Shown: positions 49,087 through 61,000 of the stretch, one piece after another | How the letters are laid out: each line of letters begins with the position of its first letter | Position numbering within the stretch: the first letter of the stretch is position 1 | NCBI GenBank assembly: GCA_008360955.1 | Contig: LUCM01009342.1 | Span: 49,870 to 113,869, forward strand | Direction: 5' to 3' | DNA from: Fasciolopsis buskii | Lineage: Eukaryota; Platyhelminthes; Trematoda; Plagiorchiida; Fasciolidae | DNA: 64,000 nt | The notes under the pieces: model-generated | Databases searched by the model: none | Seen by the model: the letters and a program-made list of their open reading frames with translations, nothing else | What the model was told of the DNA's origin: nothing | Program-made: the position numbers and the translations under genes

Positions 49087-52010
49087 ATGTCGATCTTGAC
49101 TAACAAAAATATAAATATCAGTAGTATAAATAAGAATACAAGCGGTGGAAATAATTAACCCATTCACCGGAAAGTGAACTTTTGACCAAGATTACGAGAA
49201 AATTTCAACGCATGAAAAGTGTTTCGTGAATTACTTATTTAGAAAATAAGGCATGTGAAATGTTTTTCGAATCACACGCCATTCAGAAATTCACAGGTCT
49301 TGTTACTGTGCCGGGTAATATCTGAAAAAATTGAATAGCGCAGATTTTAGGTTATCTTCGAGTACCACGGAGACTCAGGAAATGCCACTCAAGTTTGCGG
49401 ACTGTATGTTTCTTCTTAATTTCTCTGCCTATGTTTATAACAACATATTTTCTTGACTCAATCTGCTAATCTGTCAAGCTTATTGTACAACTACTATTTG
49501 GGCAGTACTCTTGATGGAATTCATACAACCGTGAGACAAATAAGATCCATCTAATTACGTGTTCTTCGCTACGTTATTTCAAATCAGGAAGATAGCACAC
49601 TAGACTGGCTTTGTTGTTCAAATAATCTGTACCAGCTTCTGCCAGAAGGATCGGGAATAAACAAACCCCGAATTTTCCCATCGTCACAATTACAAGCAAA
49701 AACGTTTGTGATATTCTGTTCTACATGCCAGATACCATCCAAGCAGGAATAAGGACTTCAACGTTGCGGTTTGCTGTCCAAGGTCATCTCTGTGTTCAAT
49801 GAACGATTCAACAAAATCAGATTTGAAATGGGAACCGAAATTAGTTGTCATAGTGAACTAGGTCTAGGAGAAGCAGGCAACTAACTGTTTCAATCGAAAA
49901 AAAATTACAGACGCTGTTTCACCAGGAGAAATGTTCTCTTGGAGACATAGACTATAATGATTGTACATTTGCTATGAAAGAATTAATTTCTTATGAAGAA
50001 TCTTGTCTACAAAACCTGGTGCTCTTGAGTAGAAAGGTATTCCTGGAAACCTAATGCGTCGTGCGACGAATCAAACTGTCTAGTTGTCATCATTCCCAAC
50101 TGGTTAACGTCATGAAAGATGCCTTAAAGTAATCGGTTTTATGGCATTGATGCATTTTCTTATGTGAGCAGAGTACCTCTCGGAGGAGCCCTTTTTTCGC
50201 GAGAATTTGCTACCTCATCTACGAATACTTCTATCAGGCAGTCTCAATCTGTGTTTCAAAGGAACAGCTTTCAGATCGGTGCATGCAAATGCAATGATAA
50301 TTTTAGAACTCCTCCCTGACGTATCAAATTCGATAGTGAATTATTAAGGACTGGTGATCCACGAAAGAATTAATAGAGTTTTGCATTCCTCGGAAATTTT
50401 CTTGCCGTATTCAACGGTTCCTACTATTCCTATTGCCAACCTGTTAAGAAATTTCATTTCTGTTAGTCGTTTTGTTATTTAAGCTACATAACCTATTTGC
50501 TTTCGCGTGAACTGAACCGCATTGCTGGGTCAGGTTTGTTCATTTGTTATCCTCAATGAACGCTTTTGTCCAACACTTATGTTGTCTTACTGGCCTGTCT
50601 CTGCACACGTGTATTCATTTGATTCTCTATGTGTACTCATCGGATATCACGTGAGTACACTCACATGCAAAGGTGGCTATTTTCAATTTAGATTGATCAT
50701 TTTGGACACAGTTCTTTTCAAAGTCACATAGTGAGGTTGGATCGGTCGAATGTAGTGCACAAGTTTCAGTAAAATTAAAAACTTATCAAAGAAACGAATA
50801 AACTTAAATTAATCAGGGTGATCTAATGGCTTCTGCAGGATGGGCAAACCGGAACCGGGAATTAACGCGAAGCGATGAGCGCCAGGCAACCTCAGTGCTA
50901 GCACTGATAAACAGGCATTGGACATCTAGTCACCAGTGCATCGATTCACTTTCATTCATTACGGGAGATCCTGTCATGTACAACACGCGGAGATAGTGCT
51001 CTTCCAAAGAGGTTCGAACGTAATTTGAAATAGAAAATATACCATTTAATGGGACCCAATGAGCATACCAACTAGTCTCAGCACCTTGTTACCCCAAACT
51101 AATGTGTTAATTGTTGACTTGTCAAATTTCCTCACTCTTGAGGCGGCTTCACCAAGTGCTGGATGAGACGGCGGTAATCAGATTCCATGCCATAAAATAA
51201 GCCATTTTAGATTAAGGGAAGTCACATCGTTGCGCCAAAGATGACAGTTTCTGCTGGACAGGAAAGAATAACATGTTGGAGAATTATTGACTGACAGGTG
51301 TTCATAGGAGACGTCTGTCATGTTAAAATAATACAAGAAAATAGTCTCATTTCCTTCTTTAAGGCAGAACAATAATGACTTAATAAAAGCTGATAACTGT
51401 TCTATTTACGCACTTATAAAGCAGTTTCGGGACTAAAAGCCGTTCATCTATCCTAAAATTAGAAGTTAATGTTAGTTTAGGCTCAAGTTGATTGATTTCA
51501 CCATTTGATTTCGGCAAACACGAATCGCAATGAAATCCCTGCGATCTACCGTAAAAAAACTACTTGTTACATAAGGCAATTTGCCACGTAGAGTATCACT
51601 TGACTTCAGCAAGATATTGTTTTATTAATTGAAATCTCATGTGAACAAGTCTGTTGTGCATACGAGGCTGTTCCCGTGACTGTTTCCCGTCCATTTGATT
51701 ACCATAATTTGATGACATTCTATTCTCTACTCAGTTGCAGAGAGAATATTATACAGTTTTTTAGTGCGTACATCATTCGCCTTGACGGGATCACATAGCT
51801 GACCACATGCCAGAATGATATGATGTGAATCTCATCGATCACCGGAGTTGCAGTCATATGTCCATGTCAGGTTGCGCATGTTATCTCGAAACTTCTGGAT
51901 TCGGAAGGATCGGGAGTTGATTTTATGCAACTGACCAATGATTTTCATCACATTTAGACATTTTCGAGTACTCTGCATAAATTAACTTTTGGAAAATCAT
52001 CCCTGGAGTT

Positions 52011-52029
52011 CACACACACACACACACAC
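52011..52029 (+). repeat. (CA)9 microsatellite
   Basis: A short uninterrupted CA run ending in CG. Confidence 0.85.
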
Positions 52030-52446
52030 GCTACTCTTGGCCTTGAATAATTGGGCAAATATTGCCGCATTACCGGTCAACTAGTGTAGCTAAACGACAC
52101 CAGATGGTCCAAATATGCTTTCCTGTAAGCCTTTTTACTTGTAATATTCTGCTCAGTCTGCATCACCTGTTTTAGCCCAAATGAGGGCATATTTGAGGTG
52201 AGTTTAAAAATACTGAAATAAGTCATTTGTCTTCGGCGCAAAGTAGTTGAACTCATATTATGGTGTTGATGTGTTGCTATGGCGAGGTAAACGACAATAA
52301 AAAAACTAGGATCGAAATATTGCAAGTGCCTTCAACAACCTGAATAGTCTTTTCATGTACTACTACACGAGAATATGCTTTTACAATAATTCACTTTACA
52401 ATACTTCCGCTGGAAACGAAGCCTTGGTGAGGTTTAGTGATGCATA

Positions 52447-52463
52447 TACTACTACTACTACTA

Positions 52464-52495
<32 letters not shown>

Positions 52496-52545
52496 GCTAC
52501 TTCTACTACTATTACTACTACTACTACTACTATCATTACTACTGA
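52447..52545 (+). repeat. (CTA)n/(ACT)n imperfect microsatellite
   Basis: About 99 bases of ACT/CTA triplets interrupted by CCA, GCT, TTC, ATT and ATC units. It opens long frames of Thr (plus strand) and Ser or Val (minus strand) that should not be taken as genes. The interruptions suggest an older tract than the pure GAT run at 33.0 kb. Confidence 0.9.
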
Positions 52546-54774
52546 TCGTTGCGCATGAAGTAACATCAAACAGATCATCTGAAATAGTCCAACAGGAATA
52601 CAAAAGATAAATGAATATTTCTGGCAAAACCTAACCAACAGTATGGTACAAATGAAAGTGATGCATCTTATTAGCTCGTACCATTCAACGGTTTAAAGAT
52701 GTTATTTTAGAATGCGACTTCAGTGTCTTGAAGCGACCGGTTTCACAGATTTTGAACGTGACTGTTCGGAGCCAGGACTAGCCACCTGTCGGTCATTAGT
52801 GCCTATTATCCATTATTATATCTCAGTGACTGAAGCAAAAAAAAATACGAGAAAAAAACAAGAAGAAACGTGGTGCCAGTTTCCGCCACCGAGCAAATCA
52901 TTCATGCATTCCTAATCGCATGAACGTCTCGGCCATTTTATTGGTCAATTGAATTGTTGATGATTGAACCCTTTTGATTCTTCTAGACTTCTATTTGCAA
53001 CTGTCATTAAATTACCAATTTCTAAGATTGGTCGATGGAAAAATGACAATTGCTGGCACTGGGAACGTTCATTTCGAAATCGCTAGTGCCATTCACTGTG
53101 TGCAATCACTAAACGCTTCTACTTCGATATCTGACCTAGGAAAACTGTAAATTTTGTCTTCATTTGGGTTACTGAGTTTAAAGTACGAGATCAAGCATCC
53201 AAGTGTTTGAGATGACCCGAAGCAAACAAATGTGAACTGAATGAAAGGGGAATGTACGAATGCACCTAGTTGATATATTAAGATTGCCCTGTGATCTAAA
53301 TCTCGTTGTTCATGATTCATCTAACATCCGCACGGAAACGAATCTAAGCGGCGTGACAGGCTATCTTTTGCATCCACTTTTCGGTTTCCCATAATCTCTC
53401 TCTCTAAGCTTTCGCTCAGAACTCGGTATAATGCATTAACAGAATCAGACAATTTATTAATAAACATTTGACACACGGATGAGTTGGACTGTTAGCCAGT
53501 AATGAGTTACTTACTCTCATGACTTGCTAATCAGAGTCCTTGTAAGTCGGTGCTTCTCTGGCAGCGTATCCTGCTTGTCTGATTTACAGCATGACTCAAA
53601 GTTTGTGCAAGACCCCAAAAAGTTTATTGATCTTTACGGATGCGTTGAATGCTTTGATAAATTGCATAGATTTATTCACCCTTTGGGAGTCGACTGCCTC
53701 GGGACCATAAAAATGACTGCTGTGGTAGTAAAAATTGAAATTATAAACCTGTTCGGTTTTATGCATCGAAGTTTAGCAATCTTGTACCTTCAAGGGGTAC
53801 TACACAATGTTGCAAAATCACTCAGTCAATACAGCTTAATTCGTTCCTGTAAGCCAAGCACGAACACCAATAAACATGAATAGTTTCATGCAAACTAGTT
53901 GCTTCGTTGAAAGCACCATTGATTAGATAAAGTGCTCCGAAAACTGCGTTCAACTGTTCTCTTTTACATGACAGCAACGATAAATTTGGGTAATTCATGT
54001 AGGAGAAAAAGCACGTCTGTTGCCATGGTCGCAAAGGAAGGTTTGTGAACAAAAAGTGGGATGTTGTCGGACTCCGGATGTCGAACGAAAAACATGCATG
54101 ATAACCTTAGAATTTTCCCGATCGTTGAAGTTGGTTTGGATGTCGTAACAAAAACATGAATACTATAGTAAGTTTTTAGAATTTTCCCATACGAATACCG
54201 ACGGTAAGTTTTGGGCTGACAAGTCTCCCAGAAAAATGTCAGAATCTCTTAGCAGTCAATACGCTGAGTCAAAGAGTTGACCCATTCCAATTCGACTGAA
54301 GATAATCGGGATGGTTCTCAACAGTGCTCTTGTGAGGACTATTTAGTCATGTCTGGAAAGGCTTGCCAAGTGATCACGTGCCACACTTTGGTCTTCACTA
54401 GGGTAATCTCTAGCACGTAAGAACTAAATAAGATACATATCCGGAGAGCCTGACAGTCGTGGACTAGCTGTGTGACAACAGAGTTGTTCGGGCAGAATCA
54501 TGACTAGCTTTGGTTATTTTACCGAATTAACAACGAAACATGTTCTTTCTTTCTTTCCTTGCTGAATTGAATATGTCGAACAAAAACAACCATCAAATTC
54601 GTCTGACGGATTTTCTTATGGCTCGAATACAGAATTCACACCCGTCAGAGGGATAGGGAAAAGATTTCCCGTCCAAAACAGACATCAAGCAAATAAGCAA
54701 TTCACGAACAAGAATAGAAAAAAACTCTGAATGGGAAACACCTGGAACAACTAGTTGGCACCAGCGAAAGTATG

Positions 54775-54817
54775 CGCAACCGAGAACCGGAAACCCGTGC
54801 TGGCTAATCAGTTACCA
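54775..54817. repeat. Diverged dispersed repeat, copy 1
   Basis: Shares AACC, then CCGTGCTGG and then CTAATCAGTTAC in the same order as 57957-58001. The spacing between blocks differs by a few bases. Family unknown. Confidence 0.35.
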
Positions 54818-57800
54818 ATCGCCTCACTTCATTCTACTGGTACCCGGGGGTATCAAATTTCGCATTGCTTATTTTGCGGACTGCTATTCGAACTAAAGTC
54901 AACTAGGTGCTGAACACATATTTCAGCTTGCTCGAGCATGTCGGAGAGTCCGAGCAACGTTTCGGATGTTTGAATGCGAAGAGCCAACCATGATACATTT
55001 CGAATTCTAATATTTTCTGGCGGTAGCCGACAGAATAAGATGTTTTTGAGATTTTATGATCGGCATGTTAGATTCAACTTCAATGTGTTGGGGGACTAAA
55101 AATATCCAGAACAAACCAAAAATATAAACAATAAACACTGATACTTTTCAGGTTTGTCTGAATCCTTTTATTGCATCCATAGAGGGACAACGGATTCAGG
55201 AGATACCCAAATATTTCATTATTTTTCCTTCATTGTGTATTTTGCCGAGTTTCCTAACTGTCGCCTCAGTATTGTTTACGTTGTTCCGTTTAGTTTTTTT
55301 GGTTTCCCCCTCGTGATAAATTTAAGTAGACTGGGGCTGGCACCACCAAGATTGAAGTTTATTAGGCCTTTGCAGTCAAGCCGAAAGTGGAAAGTAAGCG
55401 AACTTTGGGGATGAGGCTTTCATTGGTTCTTTGTAAGCCATTAGCAGATGGTGACGTCACATGGCATAGAAAAATCAAGAATATTTGAAAGTGTTTCTAA
55501 GACCTTCATACTTATGTCGAGCACTAACTGGTGTCGAATATTCTAGCTATCATCATCTGCCAAAAACAAAACGATTAATCAAAGTTGAAGTTTAATTACG
55601 TTCGCGAGACAACTAGTATTTCGCGCCCGGGAGTAATTCATACATTTAAACATCAGAACGACGATTGAGTGAAAGATTCTCGAAACCGAAATTTTGAACG
55701 GGAACACCGGGTTTGCGTTTTCAAGCCTTGTCATAAGTCTAAAGTGAACAAGTGATTTTGTCGTTACTATCAACGAAAAACCTTTGGCGAATAATCAGCG
55801 ACATGGACTATTTCAGTGGTGAAACCGGTTGTAAGTTGCAAAAACATAAAATGAATGAATATTAAGTAACAGATAAAATACGAGCCGTACGCATTCAGCG
55901 CAATATTTTGTCATTTCATTAGTTTCCAATTGCTTTCGAATAACAACTTAGACATCCTGTTGAAGTGGAAATAAAACGATTAATTACATTTTTGCTTACA
56001 CTGTCTTCTTTTCCTAAGAGGTTAGGTCAGTGACTGCACTTTGGTCAGATAAGTGAAACCAAATTGATGACAAATGATTTTCACTTCTCGTAAATTGCCT
56101 CGCACCTTCAAATTTACTGGCAGTTTTGTGCGATACCGGAGCAAAAGGACAAAAATATCCAACAACTTTACGGAAACCAACTGGGTCGAGACAAAGCGCA
56201 TAGCAAGCTATACGCCCAAAAAAGCGTACGACGTTAGCAGCGCGCAGATTGCATCACATCATGTGATTTGCAAACTTCGCTTTGTGCCAAAATGTCACCA
56301 GTGGTCAGATCACGTGCTAGTCTGAACTCGATCTTGCGCTGTGGTAGCTGTGCGAACGCTATACTGTTTGGAACGGCTTAAGCGCCGCATTCCTGGAACA
56401 GACTCACAAGAGACGTCCGCATTCAGGAGAACATTTACACTTTAGTTCGTACGTTCCTGGTAATGTGTGCATTGCCTAAAATGGTTTGATTCAAAAAAAA
56501 TTTCAGACAGTTGATCATTTTCACCCTGCTGGAAATGGCAAGCGTGAAGTAAAATGTGAACCTCTCACGTCCTGCTAGTTTTTCAACTTGTCATTTTCCA
56601 ACGATTGTCACGATTGTGAGGCCCATTTTCTATCATGCTGTCAAACAAGTGAACGACCGGAAAACAACATTCCAGCTCTGGGTTGAACGTTTCGGACTGT
56701 TTGAATTGATTTTTCCCCGGATAAATTAGAAAACTTTCTAATGCTTTCTGATATGTCACCGTAAAACTTTCAATCCGTTTGATCGCTAAGAAGGGAATTC
56801 AAAATTTTGCGTGTATGTTTAAGTGACTCTTTAAAGTACTGTAGTAAAATAAACTGAACGAAAATGAGTTTGGATCAAGCGACGCGCACCTTATTTTTTC
56901 CTACTTCTAAATTTGCTCGCTGATACCGATGCTACTTAAATTTGTTTTAAAATAACCGATATTAAAATAATCTAAGAGGTCATAACGATAAACCACGCCA
57001 CGTCTTCTATTTTGATGTGGAAATAACAGCGACATACAGATCCTACGTTTCTTTTTTCCGTCGATCAATATCGTCCCAAAGATCATATCTCCAATGGGGT
57101 GATATACTTCGTGCATGAAATCCAGACAGTTATATCCTGTTTTATCCCCGGTAGATTAGTATCTTTTGATTTCCTACCATCGATCACCTTGAAATATGAG
57201 GGGAAGCAAGATTTTGGTGATCAGTACTTAGAGAAGTGTGTTGCTGAACGAAGAATCTCAGAAAAAAGACGAAAACAAATCGCACGGCTGACTGTCAATA
57301 CAAACTAACACAGTGAACAATATGTGCAAGTCCACAGTATTCTGGATGCCGGGGAGCAACTACGGTCTTGCAGGTTCTAGCTTGTCAGTCAGTCACAAAC
57401 AGAAGTCTAAAATAGTGTTAAATATTAAAAAAATGTTATTCTTTGATTTTGTGTTTTCAAATGGATGGAAGTCCTCGTGAATTATTTAATGATTTTTTGA
57501 TATGTGCTTTCTGTTTTCTCACAAGGTTCATGAATACTTCTATTTAACCTGCATTACCACTGCAATCTGGAATGACTTCTGTCGTTACTGAAAAAACAAG
57601 ACGTTTCATTGTGTTTGCTAAGAAACATGAGCAACTGGTGAAAAAACGGTTTTCAAGGTGCTAAAAGGGTCACGTGAATATCAGCTGCTGTCGCATTGCT
57701 TAAGTAAAAACAAACATGTGAAGACAAAGCAGCGCTCATTTCCCATGATCATTAAAACAACGGTATTTGGTTTGTTTAACGGTTTCCACTAATCCGTTTT

Positions 57801-57956
57801 CTATAAGCACGTCGTAAAATAAGTTGAATGGTCACAGACTTGTAGGTGACCTTATCACTTTTATGAAGTTAATTCACACTGGAAGCAAGCTTACCGATTG
57901 GAGACTGTAAAAAAGAATTAATGTTTGCCTAGGCAACTGTCAATCGAATGGGCTCC

Positions 57957-58001
57957 GCATTCAACCAGCTGGATATCCGTGTTGGGACCCTAACCAGTTA
58001 C
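57957..58001. repeat. Diverged dispersed repeat, copy 2
   Basis: Contains CAACC, CCGTGTTGG and CTAACCAGTTAC, matching copy 1 near 54.8 kb in order and orientation. It could be a worn SINE body; no A or B box is clear. Confidence 0.35.
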
Positions 58002-61000
58002 TGAATTGAAAGATGTGGTTTGATAGTGTCAAAGCTGTTCCATTTCAGTATAAAATTTACTTTTACAGTAATTTGGTAGGGTTCACAGATTACGGTGCCC
58101 TCGTCTCTATAACGGAATAACCATGATACTACTAACCAATACCAGATGTTCTTATTTCATTTGTCCTATAACGGGACGTCTACGTGAGACTTTGTTGTGC
58201 AAAAACAAAAGCTGTTAAGTTTCACCTGCGCACAGTATCATGATTAATTTAATTAACCGGTTACTCTTTGTGTAGAAGATTGATGAACAGAGCTAATCAG
58301 TTTTTTCTTGAACTGCTGGACAAATGATTGGGTTTTGAAATCAACAGTCAGTATTCTTTCGCGGCCGATTGTTCCAACTAGAAATCGATTGAGAGGCGAT
58401 GGGAAAAATGTTTTATCTCTTCCACAATTTCTTTTGGTCAAATGTTACCGATGGCAACGGAATCAAATCCAAATCCAACTCTGACCAGTAAATTGACTAA
58501 TATAATCCCCAAAGTTTACCAAAACTAACGTGTCCAAGATTGATCGAAAACGCTCATTAAACTGAGTCCTTAGAGATGCCACAGAAGTGATTTGAATTCA
58601 TCGCAACTGTAATTGTGCCACTTAAGTTCCAGTAATAAATTAGCGACTTATCGTGTCAATTTACCGCTGATGACTATACCCAAAAATCGTCCAGTGAAGG
58701 ACTCTATAAGATGATACATTTTAAATTGCAAAAACAAACACCCATATCCGCTTTGGCCTCAACTAGTCAATCGCCACTCACTTATATTTCTCCGTCCCGA
58801 TAGCACTGGAGAGAATAACTAATCTAAGTAGGGGAAAAACACTCGTCTTTGGACCAAAGCAAATCATTTATATTGTTTTTCTCTGGTCGGCACTCAGTGG
58901 TCGATCAAACTCTGCTAGCCAATTCGGCCCTTCGGTACTAAGTGAATATATCACGGGGAATTTTCGTTCAGTTTATCGATCCGCATAACGAAAACATTGT
59001 GTCCGCAGTTGTGCTGAAGGTGGACAACGATAATGGATATAACGACTCCTGATTCATTACCATTACAAGAATAAACCCGATCACATCATTTTTTTATGCT
59101 AGAGGAAAACGAGAAAAAGATCCATTCTCTTGGGTTAATGAGCGACACAACAATGAATGAAATCTCTTAATAAAGAAATGCTACAACTGTTTCCTCTGGG
59201 AATAATCGAATTTTTGAGGTTTATCGAGCACATAATTTTGACTTGTTACATTTCACTGCGTGATTGAATCAAATACAGGTTTACAAAAACTTTATATATC
59301 TGATGGAGAGTGGAATGGGAAGTTTCGTAAATGTACTCGTGTATTTTTTCACTAAGAAATACCGGTAAATTCAGGAAAGAAATAAATGACTATTGATCCT
59401 TTATTGCACATCGATACGGACAAATTCGGTTCAAATTGCCATCAAGCTCTCGACTGAGTGCTGTCCATCTGAATCGCCTCGGATGATTATGACCCATCTG
59501 AAAGGTTGATCGGTCCCATCATGAGCTACTATCATGTTTAGTCGAAAGTAGTGTTTGTTGTACTTCCGATAAATGGAAGAGCAACATTTACCCGCGATAT
59601 CATCCTGGCCGTCTATGTGACCTATTCAGTGCGTCTGCAATTCCCATATTAACATGTACGAAACAGTCATTTCATTAGAAAATTTGCAAAAATTTGTTGA
59701 AAATTGCATAGGTTTGAAAATCAAATGCGGACTGATAGAATCACACGTTTATCATATTAGTGTGGGTCTCGGCAAAATGGAACCAAATACTCCTAGTCTT
59801 AGCAAACATTGAAGTTCGTGCTGATTTCTGCTCCCGCCGTTGATTGACCGCAGGTCTTTGGCACGGGCCGATGGAACTCAGACGTTTGGATGTTCTTCAT
59901 TATGCTAGATCGATTCTCGTTATTGAAACCCGTACCGAACTAACCAGATACTACATGTGAAAAATGCTTGATTTTGATAGTTATAGGGATACACCTATAT
60001 CCACGTTTATTCATCATCCCGTGGGCAACTTTTTCAAGTGGTTTCCATCCACTACCAAACACTATCATCAAACAGCATTCCCATAGGGCTTTAATCACTG
60101 TGCTACTCCGTTTCGATTGAGGCTTTTCGTTCACGCACTGTGACCTACAAAAACAAGCTAACTGCCTACCGTATTAACTCAGAAGCAGTAATGGATACTA
60201 GATCTTTCGTCTTTTGACAACCTATATGTTTGGCATTCAGATATCTTTGTTCTTTTTTGCTGTTCTTTTTTTTATGTCGCTTGCATTATCTCAAAGGGCA
60301 TCAGAGTTCCGTCGCAGGTTTCACGAGGCTGAGCTGACATTCACCGCAATCCCGGTACATGGACGCATTATTTGACTTGACATTTTGTTTTCGGAAGGGA
60401 AACGTTAAGGCAATAAAAACTAACAGGATTCTCAAAATTTCCGAGGGCAGAGTGGGCCATGGTTACGAAACCATGAGGTGGAATGTTTTGAAATTCATTC
60501 TTCAACGCTTGCACAAAAAATCAGATTCCAAAATGGAGAAGCAAACTTTTCTCATCCGTATGAAATGATTTGTTTATGTCATTTCAGCAAATTCCGTTGT
60601 CTCCTGGACGAATAAACTTTTCGTGCTGAAAAATTACTTATCACCGCAAGCAAACTATTCAAAGCTTTTGTCTAATGGTCATTCAACAATGAAATCGTTG
60701 GTTTGACCGGGATGATTCTCTTGGAGGATGTGTGCTGATCAATACAAAACAGAATATAACGGTGGAAAATATGGGTCGGCGATTGCGAGCGATACATACA
60801 ATCTGTTCGGTGGTGTTGTCCGCTCACTCAAAGCGCACGGATCTAAATTTCGACTCTTGCAAGTTCGACCGATTCGGTAAAGCTTCAAAGAACGCTGGCA
60901 CATTTACATTCCGTTTTTGTGACTACACTTTGAATAACCGGGTCAGATCAACTCTGCAAAAAAAACGAGGACGGAACGTGGCAGACCAAGCAGGAGTTTC

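Noticed and set aside
52391..52638. Frames rich in Ser, Val or Thr
   Set aside because: Produced by the CTA/ACT microsatellite, open in several frames on both strands.
57099..57308. Frame ending in a charged stretch (KYEGKQDFGDQYLEKCVAER) that looks like an exon
   Set aside because: No convincing acceptor, no partner exon and no known family.
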